37,070 nt of DNA. Source: Kiloniellales bacterium. GTDB lineage: Bacteria; Pseudomonadota; Alphaproteobacteria; Kiloniellales; JAKSBE01. Where the stretch lies: NCBI GenBank assembly GCA_030066685.1, contig JASJBF010000049.1:1-37070 (forward strand), in the 5' to 3' direction. Position 1 is the stretch's first letter, and each line of letters starts with the position of its first letter. The notes under the pieces are model-generated. The model made no database searches. It saw only the letters and a list, made by a program, of their open reading frames with translations, and was not told the origin of the DNA. This document shows, one piece after another, positions 1-7,582 of the stretch. The position numbers and the translations under genes are program-made.

Positions 1-45
1 CACGCGCTTCCCAAGATCCACACCGATGATGCTAACCTTCTTCAT
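1..45 (-). CDS. IS110-family transposase, N-terminal fragment (runs off left edge)
   Basis: Read on the minus strand from an ATG at 45-43, the 15 visible codons give MKKVSIIGVDLGKRV. The I-G-V-D-L-x-K pattern is typical of the first strand of the RuvC-like DEDD domain of IS110/IS1111 transposases, and the Asp would be the first catalytic acid. A GGGAGG ribosome binding site lies 8 nt upstream of the ATG on the minus strand. The rest of the gene is outside the window, so completeness, the Tnp20 domain and the IS110 versus IS1111 subgroup cannot be judged. The motif match is good but short; another RNase H-fold protein is a remote alternative. Confidence 0.7.
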   Translation of the reverse strand, partial: MKKVSIIGVDLGKRV

Positions 46-114
46 GGATGGCCTCCCTTCGTTGGTCTTTGCGATAACCAACCTTGGCACATCGATGCCG
101 TAAGGGGGCCATCC
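46..114 (-). other. Structured leader upstream of the IS110-type transposase; possible bridge-RNA region
   Basis: The non-coding DNA just upstream of the transposase start folds well. GGATGGCC at 46-53 pairs with GGCCATCC at 107-114. Inside that stem, GTTGGT at 61-66 pairs with ACCAAC at 77-82 around a 10-nt loop. In the IS110 group the non-coding end upstream of the recombinase gene is known to encode a bridge RNA that specifies target and donor DNA. The position and fold here are compatible with that, but the guide loops and the element end are not identified. The outer boundary of the element, somewhere before about 185, is not visible. Confidence 0.4.
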
Positions 115-207
115 ACCCCATCAAGTCCGGGCATGACATCCAGATTGGAAGGGCATCCGGGGTTTGTGTGAGCGCCCGAGGCCGTCAAGTCGACCCCCCA
201 CCTTTTT

Positions 208-1635
208 TCAGGGCCGCACGACGCGGACCTTGTAGGTCAGGACCGTCTGGCCGCCGGCCGGGACCTCCAGGGTCCAGGCGACCCGGGTCGCGGTCTCGGT
301 CTCGTGGCTCGCGCTCTGGTCCAGGATCTTCCAGCCCGGCGGCAGGTCGCCGGTGACCTTGACCGTTACCGGCCGCGCCTTGGCGTTGCGCAGGGTGACC
401 TCCTGGGCCGCCTCGAAGCTGCCGGCCGCGAGCTGCTCGAAGGCGGTCTGCCGTGCCTCGCCGGTCACGTCGAAGGCCTGACCCAGGGCGACCTCGACCT
501 GCTCGCCCTCGGCGGTGTGGCGGATCCGATCCTCGCCCAGGAACAGCGGCGGCGCTTCGCCGCCCAGGCCGTAGGCGCGCAGGATGCCGGCCGGCAGCGG
601 CTTGCCCAGGCCGGCCCCAACTTCGTTCTTGAAGCGCAGCAGGGTCTGCGCCTTGACCGGCTCTATCTCGCCGCCACGGCCGAGCAGGCTTGCCAGCCCC
701 TGCAGGCGGAACTCCTGCTCGAAGGGCACCTCGCCGGCGCTCAAGAGCGCGATCTGCTTGGTCTCGCGCGGCCGCAGCGAGACCGTGCGGCCCGGGTCGT
801 AGACGTAGAGCTCGCCCTCGCCCCTGGGGGCCATCTCCGGGGCGTCGGCCATCGCCATGGCCCCGGCCACCCGAGCCCGTGCCCGCGGCTGGATCGGGCC
901 GCCCACCCGGTTCACCGTACCGGCGACCAGGCGCAGGCGGGCGTCGGCGTAGCCGGTCATGCTCCCGTTGGTCAGGGTCGCCAGGCCGCTGATCGCCAGG
1001 GAGCCCGTCGCCTCGTCCAGGCGCGCGATGTAGTCGGCCTGCCAGGACAGGCCGCCGGTGAGATAGGACAACGCCACCGTGTCGCCGCCCTGGGACTCGA
1101 CCAGGGCGCCGAGGGTCGGCGTTTCGGTCAGGCCCGCCGGAATCTCGCCGAAGATGATCCGACCGGGCAGATCCTTGCCGGTCTCGATCCGATCGCCGAT
1201 CTTGAGGACCACGCCGTCCTGGACGCTGAGGACCCTGGCGTCCTCGATGGTCTCGGCGCCGGTCGCCGGATTGATCTGCGCCACTTTGACGCTCCGGCCG
1301 AGCGAAGCCTCGAGCAGGCGGTAGGGCGTCAGCAGGTCGAAGTGGCTGCTGAACTCGAGCACCCGCAGGTCCGGCCCCGAGAGGCTGACCGAACCGGGCT
1401 GCAGCAGCGGGCTGACGTCGGTAAGCCGCAGGCGCGCGGCGCCGGCCGGCAATTCGGCCCGGCGCGTCTCGACCACCAGGGCCAGGTCTTGGTTGTAGAC
1501 GGTCAGCGACAGCGCCGCGCGCGCCTCGGCGCCGAGGCTGATCTCCGGCGTCTGGGCTGGGGCCGGGGCGGCGAAGGCGGTGGCGAGGAGGACGGCGAAG
1601 GCGGAAGTGACGGCGGGCTTGGGCAGGACGGACAT
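208..1635 (-). CDS. DUF4139 domain-containing secreted protein
   Basis: This is a 475-residue protein with an N-terminal signal peptide (hydrophobic stretch about residues 10-27, Ala-rich cleavage region ending APAPAQ). The mature part begins with a beta-rich region (LTVYNQDLALVVETRRAEL) and continues into the DUF4139 fold, with the landmark phrases LSYLTGGLSWQADYIARL near residues 190-207 and TLTNGSMTGYADARLRLVAG after it. The C-terminal strand pattern ends in LTYKVRVV, a usual ending of the family. It lacks the coiled-coil DUF4140 front half present in the second DUF4139 gene at 13137-14802. Function is unknown; the family includes the mucoidy inhibitor A-like proteins and is thought to act in the periplasm or at the surface. 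The gene stands alone, between the IS110 fragment and a long intergenic region. Confidence 0.85.
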   Translation of the reverse strand: MSVLPKPAVTSAFAVLLATAFAAPAPAQTPEISLGAEARAALSLTVYNQDLALVVETRRAELPAGAARLRLTDVSPLLQPGSVSLSGPDLRVLEFSSHFDLLTPYRLLEASLGRSVKVAQINPATGAETIEDARVLSVQDGVVLKIGDRIETGKDLPGRIIFGEIPAGLTETPTLGALVESQGGDTVALSYLTGGLSWQADYIARLDEATGSLAISGLATLTNGSMTGYADARLRLVAGTVNRVGGPIQPRARARVAGAMAMADAPEMAPRGEGELYVYDPGRTVSLRPRETKQIALLSAGEVPFEQEFRLQGLASLLGRGGEIEPVKAQTLLRFKNEVGAGLGKPLPAGILRAYGLGGEAPPLFLGEDRIRHTAEGEQVEVALGQAFDVTGEARQTAFEQLAAGSFEAAQEVTLRNAKARPVTVKVTGDLPPGWKILDQSASHETETATRVAWTLEVPAGGQTVLTYKVRVVRP

Positions 1636-2117
1636 CGAGGCTCACTCCGGTTGTGCGGCTAACATGGTGCTACGCCTGCCGATTCGCCAGTATCCCTTGA
1701 TCGGGTATCTCGAAGTAGGGCAGCCGCGCGTGCCATGCCGTCGTGACCGAATCCCGGCTTGGCTCGAAGCCCGTCTCGGGCCGCGCTCGACGCAAGATCT
1801 GCGGAGAGGCCGATACCTTGGCAACCGTCACATCGTTACCTCGCCAGGTTGCCACCTGTGCCCGATCATCCAGCAAACGCTGCCGCTATCTGTGCCCTAT
1901 CGAGAAGATGCCCGTTAACCATAAATATTAACCAAGTTATTGGCCGTTGCTGGCAACAACAAGTTCGTGCAATATTTGTGATAACCATGACCTAATTTTT
2001 AGGTAGATGGGGATTGGCAGACAACGGCGGGGCGGCGGCAGCCGTCGAGCCGAGTCGTGACCTGAAAGCGGCCGGGGCGAACCCGGCCCAACAGGGTGTT
2101 CTTGGGAGGATTCCTGC
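1636..2117. promoter_or_regulatory. Long divergent intergenic region with an AT-rich promoter zone
   Basis: This 482-bp gap separates the divergent DUF4139 and beta-helix lipoprotein genes. No convincing gene is visible; the short open frames have no family resemblance. Bases 1915-2005 are strikingly AT-rich against the GC-rich surroundings, for example the run ATAAATATTAACC at 1921-1933, and are the likely promoter zone for the lipoprotein. A GGGAGGA ribosome binding site at 2104-2110 sits 7 nt before the ATG at 2118. I could not fix a convincing -35/-10 pair. Confidence 0.4.
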
Positions 2118-3884
2118 ATGCTGCGCCGCCAGACGTCATTCGCAACCCTCGCCCTGCTGGCCCTCGCGGCCTGCGCGGAGACCGGGGGCAGCCCCGATCC
2201 CCTCGCGGAGAGCGCCCTGCGAGTCGAGGTCAAGAAGGCGACGGCCGCCTTTCGGCGCAACACCGCCTCGATCTACGACCTCAGGGTCGCCCTGGACATC
2301 GGCGAGACGCCCGCCACCATTCACAGCGTCGAGGCCGAGGTCGCGGGACAGGCCGGCCGGGTCCCGCTCAACGACGAGGGCGCCGGGGTCTACGCCGGAG
2401 CGATCCCCATGCCGCGCTGCAACGACACCGCCAGTCTGCGCTTCGTGGTCAGCACCGAATACCGTGAAGGCCGGCGCCGAATCATCGAGGAGATGGACGC
2501 GCCCGCCGAGGGATCGATCGAGATCCCGCTGAGCGGCCGGCCGCCGATCGACTGCGCCGGCTTCCAGCGCTTCTTCCTGCGCCACTTCACGGTCGACAAC
2601 ACCGAGGACGCGGTCGACGCCGAGCCCGGCGACGGCATCTGCGCCACCGAGGCCGACGCCCCCGAGGGGGCGGCGGTCTGCTCGCTGCGCGCCGCGGTCA
2701 TGGAAGCCAACGCCCTGCCGGGCCCCGACCTGATCCTGATGCGCCGCGGCACCTACGAGCTGACACTCGAGGATACCGACAAGCTGGAGGCCGAGGGCGC
2801 GGCGCACGCCGAGGTCGGCGACCTCGACATCACCGATTCCCTGACCATCCTCGGCATCGGCGATCCCCGCAGCGGCATCGTCAAGGTCCCGAGCGTCGAG
2901 GCCGGCCAGCGCTTCCGTGTCTTCGAGGTCCACGCCTATCCGGAGGAGGGCGGCGACCTGGGACCGCGGGTCGAGTTCCGCAGCTTCCGGATCGCGCGCG
3001 GCCTGGCGGACGACGGCCCCGGCGGCGCGGTCCTCAACCGCGGCTCCCTGCGGATGGACCTGGTGCGCCTGAGTGAGAACCAGGTGGTCTTCGACGAGGA
3101 CGGCGCGGCGGCGCAGCCCGGGGCCGGCGGCGCGATCGCCAATTTCGGCCGCCTGGTCATGTCCCGTTCGATCGTCCAGCGCAACCTGGTCGCCTCGGCC
3201 AGCGCCAAGACGCCGGACGCCGAGGGCGCGGAGCCTCGCCGCGGCCGCGCCGGCGGCATCTACAACGCCGCAGGCGCCTACCTGGAGGTCGAGGAGAGCC
3301 TGATCGGTGGCAACACGGCGCCCCTAGGCGGCGGCCTCTTCAACGAGGCCGGCGCGCAGCTCCGCCTGACCAACTCCACCGTCGGCGAGAACGAGTCCTT
3401 GGTCGCCGGCGGCGGCCTGGCCAACGCGGGCGAGGCGGTCTTCAACAGCGCCACCATCGCCTTCAACAAGTCCCTGAACGCGGCGGGCGGGATCGAGGCC
3501 CGGGGCCGGGTCGAGATCACCAACAGCATCGTTGCCGAGAACCGCTCGGAGGAAGGATCGGACTGTGTCGGCGAGATCGCCAGCAGCGGCGGCGGCAACG
3601 CCTTCGGCCAGGGCAACGACTGCAAGATCGTCTCCAGCTTCGGCAAGGACCTGCTGTCGGGCCGCTACGGCATCGAGGACGTCCTGCAGCTCAACGACGG
3701 CAACGTGCCCAGCTACGCCCTGAAGGAGATCGTCGGCAGCAGCCGCGTCTCGCTGATCGACCAGGGCGCCGCCGAGGGCGCCTGCACCGCGAAGGACCAG
3801 CGGGCCGCCGCCCGGCCCGCCGACGGCGACGGCGACGGCGAAAGCCGCTGCGACCCCGGCGCGGTGGAGTTCGACCGGCCCTAG
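2118..3884 (+). CDS. Beta-helix lipoprotein with CSLREA-type and choice-of-anchor Q domains
   Basis: This is a 588-residue protein with a clear lipoprotein signal: LALLALAAC, lipid-modified Cys at residue 19. After a beta-rich region (about 30-145), residues 156-195 match the CSLREA N-terminal domain: FTVDNTEDAVDAEPGDG, then a cysteine and CSLRAAVMEANA. The middle (about 230-500) has repeated G-G-x-x-N/F-N-x-G/A units such as GGGLFNEAGAQLRLTNSTV, the pattern of a right-handed parallel beta-helix. The C-terminus has RCDPGAVEF, the signature of the choice-of-anchor Q domain. Such proteins are surface-exposed and of unknown role; adhesion or polysaccharide contact is only a guess. The start is supported by the GGGAGGA site at 2104-2110. 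An isolated gene followed by a strong hairpin. Confidence 0.85.
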   Translation: MLRRQTSFATLALLALAACAETGGSPDPLAESALRVEVKKATAAFRRNTASIYDLRVALDIGETPATIHSVEAEVAGQAGRVPLNDEGAGVYAGAIPMPRCNDTASLRFVVSTEYREGRRRIIEEMDAPAEGSIEIPLSGRPPIDCAGFQRFFLRHFTVDNTEDAVDAEPGDGICATEADAPEGAAVCSLRAAVMEANALPGPDLILMRRGTYELTLEDTDKLEAEGAAHAEVGDLDITDSLTILGIGDPRSGIVKVPSVEAGQRFRVFEVHAYPEEGGDLGPRVEFRSFRIARGLADDGPGGAVLNRGSLRMDLVRLSENQVVFDEDGAAAQPGAGGAIANFGRLVMSRSIVQRNLVASASAKTPDAEGAEPRRGRAGGIYNAAGAYLEVEESLIGGNTAPLGGGLFNEAGAQLRLTNSTVGENESLVAGGGLANAGEAVFNSATIAFNKSLNAAGGIEARGRVEITNSIVAENRSEEGSDCVGEIASSGGGNAFGQGNDCKIVSSFGKDLLSGRYGIEDVLQLNDGNVPSYALKEIVGSSRVSLIDQGAAEGACTAKDQRAAARPADGDGDGESRCDPGAVEFDRP

Positions 3885-3910
3885 CGGAGAAGGACGGCAG
3901 TACCTGCTCA

Positions 3911-3943
3911 GCCGCCGCCGGCAAGAGTCGAACCGGCGGCGGC
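3911..3943 (+). terminator. Strong hairpin after the beta-helix lipoprotein gene
   Basis: GCCGCCGCCGG at 3911-3921 pairs perfectly with CCGGCGGCGGC at 3933-3943 around an 11-nt loop, 27 nt after the lipoprotein stop codon. There is no T-run after the stem, so it is either a transcript-end-protecting structure or a weak terminator. Only this hairpin is notable in 3885-4086. Confidence 0.5.
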
Positions 3944-4086
3944 CGAGTGGGCAAGACGATTCCCCATCCACCGGCACCGCGGGTTTCTTGCCCGCAGTCT
4001 GTCAGCGGCCTTCTCTTCCCAGACCCCGTCCCGCGTGGCTATCGTCTGAGTCTAGACGGAGTCCCGACGGGTCAGAGGAGAGAGCC

Positions 4087-4881
4087 ATGGCCGAGGTCCA
4101 GAGCGTCCATCGCCGCTATCGCGCCTATGCGGGCTTCGTCACCACCCCGCAGTACTTCGACGACAGCCCGCAGCAGTTCCTGCAGATCGCGCCCAAGGGC
4201 ACCGGGGTCCTGCAGCGGGTCAACCACATCCCCGACTACGCCTACGAGCTGGGGCAGCGCGCGCAGCACTTCGGCGTCCTGGAGGAATCCGCGATCTGCC
4301 TCGGTCGGTCCTTCTGCCAGGCGATCGGCCAGGTCGGCTCCAACTGGGTGCATTGCAACGGCACCTCGCCCGACGACATCCGGCGCATTTGCGATGAGAT
4401 CTCCGACAAGGCCGGTGCCCGCTTCTTCATGGCGGGGCACTGCCTCGTCGAGGCCCTGCAGGAGATCGGCGCGAAGCGGATCACGGTGGCGAACGGCTAC
4501 TACCGCGAGGACTGGTCCCGGGGAATCAACGGCTATCTCGAAGCCGCCGGCTTCGAGATCCTCTGGGCGGGCGACCTGATCGACCAGGGCATCCTCGCCA
4601 GCCACGAGGAGAAGCTTCGGATCGAGGCGGCGACCCTCTGGGACTATCCCGACCACATCATGACCGCCGCCGCCCTCGACGCACACGCCCGCGCGCCGCT
4701 GGCCGACGCGATCGTGCAGACCGGGGCCGGCTTCCGGATGCTGCAGGTGGTCGACGGGATCGAAGGCCAGAGCGGCAAGCCCGTGGTCGCCTCCGACTTC
4801 GCCCTCTACTGGGCGATGCTGAAGCACCTCGGGCTGACTGCGGCGCCCGGCTACGGCCACCTGCTCTCCACGCTTGGCTGA
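4087..4881 (+). CDS. Maleate isomerase / Asp-Glu racemase superfamily protein
   Basis: This is a 264-residue cytosolic protein. The ATG at 4087 is chosen because GAGGAG lies just upstream at about 4076-4081 and the extension before it is not conserved in character. The layout matches the maleate cis-trans isomerase / arylmalonate decarboxylase branch: a first catalytic-loop Cys in VHCNGTSP (residue 90), a second half with VEALQEIGAKRITVANGYY (about 121-139), and SGKPVVASDFALYWAMLKHL near the C-terminus (229-248). In maleate isomerase two cysteines act together; here the second site reads QTGAGFRM (211-218), so the second Cys is replaced. The substrate is therefore not predictable. It lies 11 bp upstream of the sulfotransferase gene and probably shares its transcript. 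Confidence 0.75.
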   Translation: MAEVQSVHRRYRAYAGFVTTPQYFDDSPQQFLQIAPKGTGVLQRVNHIPDYAYELGQRAQHFGVLEESAICLGRSFCQAIGQVGSNWVHCNGTSPDDIRRICDEISDKAGARFFMAGHCLVEALQEIGAKRITVANGYYREDWSRGINGYLEAAGFEILWAGDLIDQGILASHEEKLRIEAATLWDYPDHIMTAAALDAHARAPLADAIVQTGAGFRMLQVVDGIEGQSGKPVVASDFALYWAMLKHLGLTAAPGYGHLLSTLG

Positions 4882-4892
4882 GGGCGGGACCG

Positions 4893-5645
4893 ATGCACAA
4901 GATCCTGGTGCTTTGGGCCACGCCGCGTTCCACCTCCACGGCCTTCGAGTGGATGATGCGCATGCGCGGCGACCTGACCTGCTTTCACGAGCCCTTCGGC
5001 GAGCCCTGGTACCAGGGCGAGGACCCGCTCTGGCCGCGCCTCAAGCCCGACAGCCCGCGCACGCCGGGGCTGACCTTCGAGAGCGTCTGGGAGACCCTCA
5101 AGGCCGCGGCGCGCCACGGCCCGGTCTTCTCGAAGGACTTCCCGCACTACGTGGATCACCTCTGGACCGACGATTTCCTCTCTCATTTCACGCACAGCTT
5201 CCTAATCCGCGACCCGGCCAAGGTGGCGACCTCGATGTACAAGCACTGGCCCGACTTCGTCCTGAAGGAGATCGGCTTCGTGGAGCAGCGGCAGCTCTTC
5301 GACCGCCTCTGCGATCAGCAGGGCGAAGCGCCGCCGGTGATCGACAGCGACGACTTGCTGGAAGACCCCGAGGGGATCGTCGAGGCCTACTGCCGGGCCG
5401 TCGGCCTGCCCTTCATGCCGGAGGCGCTGACCTGGGAGCCGGGGGCCCGCCAGGAAGTCAGCTGGTACGACGGCGGGTCCTGGCACGGCAACCTGCGCGA
5501 CTCCGACGGGCTGAAGCCCCAGCCGCGGGACTACATCGACATCACCGAGGCGCCGGACCGGGTCAAGGAGATCTACGAGATTGTCCTGCCGCACTATCAG
5601 CGGCTCCACGCGCAGCGGCTGACCGCCACCGGCTCGGCCACTTAG
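4893..5645 (+). CDS. Sulfotransferase family protein (PAPS-type)
   Basis: This 250-residue protein has the two cofactor motifs of PAPS-dependent sulfotransferases. The P-loop-like 5'-phosphosulfate motif is ATPRSTSTAFEW (about residues 9-20). The 3'-phosphate motif is LIRDPAKVATSMY in the middle of the protein (about 108-120). There is no signal peptide or membrane segment, so it is cytosolic, and the length suits the small bacterial type. The acceptor is unknown. It follows the maleate-isomerase-like gene after 11 bp (GGGCGGGACCG before the ATG), which suggests co-transcription, but no chemical link between the two is evident. The gene is convergent with the iron-sulfur flavoprotein gene, with 17 bp between the stop codons. 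Confidence 0.8.
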   Translation: MHKILVLWATPRSTSTAFEWMMRMRGDLTCFHEPFGEPWYQGEDPLWPRLKPDSPRTPGLTFESVWETLKAAARHGPVFSKDFPHYVDHLWTDDFLSHFTHSFLIRDPAKVATSMYKHWPDFVLKEIGFVEQRQLFDRLCDQQGEAPPVIDSDDLLEDPEGIVEAYCRAVGLPFMPEALTWEPGARQEVSWYDGGSWHGNLRDSDGLKPQPRDYIDITEAPDRVKEIYEIVLPHYQRLHAQRLTATGSAT

Positions 5646-5662
5646 AAGGCCGCAAGGCCGGC

Positions 5663-6922
5663 TCACGACGTGGTGCCGAAGTCGTCGCGGTGCTTGCCGA
5701 TCGCGATGCGCGCCCGGGTTCCCTCCAGTTGCTGCCGGTCGGTCTCTGGGTCCATGCGCGCGCGCAGTTTTTCCGTTCGGAGGCCGATCGTCTCGATGCC
5801 GAGCTGGCCGGCCCGGCGCAGGCCGTCGAAGCGCGCCCCCGAGGCGATCTTCTTGCGTACCTGATGCGGCTGCCAGTGGTCCAGGTCGCGCGGCGTCGCG
5901 TCGCCTTCGAGGACCAGGTAGCCGGCGTCGACGGCGCCGCGGAGCAGTTCGGCGCCGGCGGGCGTGCGGACCAGGACGGCGTTGGTGCCCGGATCGTCGT
6001 CCAGCGTCTCCGCCGCGGGCGAGCCGCCCGGCCAGGTGTCGGCCGCGGCGATGTCCGCCGCCTCGCCGGTCCCGTCGGGACAGATCTTGCAGCGCCAGGG
6101 CAGGTGCCACTGCGAGGACTCCGTGCCCCAGAACTCGAGATAGGTCTTCTCGATCACCGCGCCGCTCTTCAGCACGAAGCGCGTGGGGCCCGGGCAGCCG
6201 TCGCCGCGGTAGCTGACCGCGGCCACGTCGTCGGGGTCGATCCCGTGCCGCGCGAGGAAGGCCTTCATGGCGAACGGCGGCATGATCCCGCCGCAGACCG
6301 GCGTCAGGAAATGGGTGATCAGATCGCCGACCCGCGGGTCGCGGCGCCCGAGCAGGCGGACGGCGGAAATGTCGCAGGGCTTGGCGACCAGGGCGAAGGG
6401 CGCACCGCGGTCCAGCATCGCGCCGAGGGCAGTCAACGGCGCCGCGGGACCGTAGCGCGACCCGGCGCCCGCGAGCAGCGCCTCGCGGCTCTCGCTGACC
6501 CAGGCCTGCCCGAAGGCGGGCCGCGCGCCGCCCGGCGCCACGTGGAGGACGGCGGCCACGGTGCCGCTGGCGAGCAGATAGTCGCAAAGCGCGGTCAGGG
6601 CGCCGCCGGTGGCGGCCTTGTGCCGGGTTTCCGGATCGGCGGCATGCGCCCTGTCGATCCTGACGTAGGGTCCCCAGACCTCGTCCAGCTGCGGCGCCGC
6701 TTCGGCCAGCGGCCCCGGCAGACCGGTCACGACCACGCCGGGACAGACGGCATAGATCGCCTCGGTTTCGTCTTCTAAGAGCGCTCTCCGCACGACCGGC
6801 CGCAGATAGCCGCCCGGGGCCACGGCCATCTCGAGCTTGTCCGGGAACATCGCGGCGCAGAGGCCGCAGCCGATGCACTTGCCCTCGTCCAGGATCCGCT
6901 GAAGGCCGTCGCTCGCCGTCAC
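5663..6922 (-). CDS. Coenzyme F420 hydrogenase/dehydrogenase beta-subunit (FrhB) family protein
   Basis: This 419-residue iron-sulfur flavoprotein starts at a GTG. Residues 16-22 give the ferredoxin half-motif CIGCGLC, but where a fourth Cys (C-P) is expected the protein has FPDKLEM (Phe26). The FrhB N- and C-domains follow, with THKAATGG-like phrasing at ETRHKAATGGALTAL, KPCDISAVR, the YRGDGCPGPTRF stretch and CKICPDGTGEAADIAAADTW. The family includes F420-reducing hydrogenase beta subunits, plant 7-hydroxymethyl chlorophyll a reductase and bacterial relatives of unknown substrate; FAD and Fe-S binding are expected. It lies 78 bp downstream of the SMI1/KNR4 gene on the same strand and could be the last gene of a carboxylesterase-SMI1-FrhB transcript. 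Confidence 0.8.
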   Translation of the reverse strand: MTASDGLQRILDEGKCIGCGLCAAMFPDKLEMAVAPGGYLRPVVRRALLEDETEAIYAVCPGVVVTGLPGPLAEAAPQLDEVWGPYVRIDRAHAADPETRHKAATGGALTALCDYLLASGTVAAVLHVAPGGARPAFGQAWVSESREALLAGAGSRYGPAAPLTALGAMLDRGAPFALVAKPCDISAVRLLGRRDPRVGDLITHFLTPVCGGIMPPFAMKAFLARHGIDPDDVAAVSYRGDGCPGPTRFVLKSGAVIEKTYLEFWGTESSQWHLPWRCKICPDGTGEAADIAAADTWPGGSPAAETLDDDPGTNAVLVRTPAGAELLRGAVDAGYLVLEGDATPRDLDHWQPHQVRKKIASGARFDGLRRAGQLGIETIGLRTEKLRARMDPETDRQQLEGTRARIAIGKHRDDFGTTS

Positions 6923-7000
6923 CGCGCGTCAGTTCCGTTCCGCCTCGGGCCTCCTGCACGCCCCGCGCACCGCGGGCCGTCGGTGGCCTGCTCAGACCGC

Positions 7001-7582
7001 TCAATCGAGGACTTCATCAAATTCGCCCTCAGCCCAATCGGACCAGAAGGGAACCCGGGTTTTCACGGGCCAGGGCTCCACGTCGTGGCGTCGGAAGAAC
7101 TCGTTCTCCAGGTAGTTTCTCAGGTTGGCGCCATAGTAGATGATGTCTGATTGATAGACCGAGAAGACCGGGTTGCCTGCAGCCAAGGGCTCCGCAGGCA
7201 GATAGCGGTGCGAGAAGATCGGGATCAGCTTCGGCGCGGCTTCGTAGAAGGGCCTGAACGCCTCGATGCGCTCCGCGAGCGTTGCTGGCTTCGGTCCCCA
7301 GGCGGGCAGCCAAAGGTCGCTGTGCTCGATATCGAAGCAGAAACCCTCGAAGGGCCACGCCAAGCGCTTGGCGATCACCTCGGCTGGAGTCTTGGTCCAG
7401 TACGTGAAGCCGTCTGCCTCACTGCTCATGGTCTCGAGTAGGAAGCGAAGATCCGGTGGAAATCCGAAGCCCCACTTTCGCTCTGCGGCATCGATGTCCG
7501 CGGCGCTGAGCCCGGGTCCCCATTGGATTCGACCGGCGGTCTCGACGCGCAGCCTGTCGAGGAACGCCCGGTCCAGGGTCAT
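7001..7582 (-). CDS. SMI1/KNR4 family protein
   Basis: This 193-residue protein has the SMI1/KNR4 (SUKH) start pattern: residues 25-50 read LSAADIDAAERKWGF then FPPDLRFLLETM, the hallmark helix followed by the P-x-D-L-R-x-L-L turn. A later strand carries VYQSDIIYYGANLRNYL. SUKH proteins are often immunity proteins of polymorphic toxins, but many occur in housekeeping contexts, and no toxin gene is visible nearby. Its ATG overlaps the carboxylesterase stop codon (ATGA at 7582-7579), which implies translational coupling to that enzyme. Function is uncertain. Confidence 0.75.
   Translation of the reverse strand: MTLDRAFLDRLRVETAGRIQWGPGLSAADIDAAERKWGFGFPPDLRFLLETMSSEADGFTYWTKTPAEVIAKRLAWPFEGFCFDIEHSDLWLPAWGPKPATLAERIEAFRPFYEAAPKLIPIFSHRYLPAEPLAAGNPVFSVYQSDIIYYGANLRNYLENEFFRRHDVEPWPVKTRVPFWSDWAEGEFDEVLD

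Noticed and set aside
3911-3950. A tRNA T-arm-like phrase (AGAGTCGAACC) after the lipoprotein gene
   Set aside because: It lies in the loop and side of a perfect 11-bp hairpin; no acceptor stem, anticodon arm or matching T-stem can be built.
7001-7582. SMI1/KNR4 protein as evidence of a toxin-immunity locus
   Set aside because: No Rhs, CDI or polymorphic-toxin coding sequence is present on either side.
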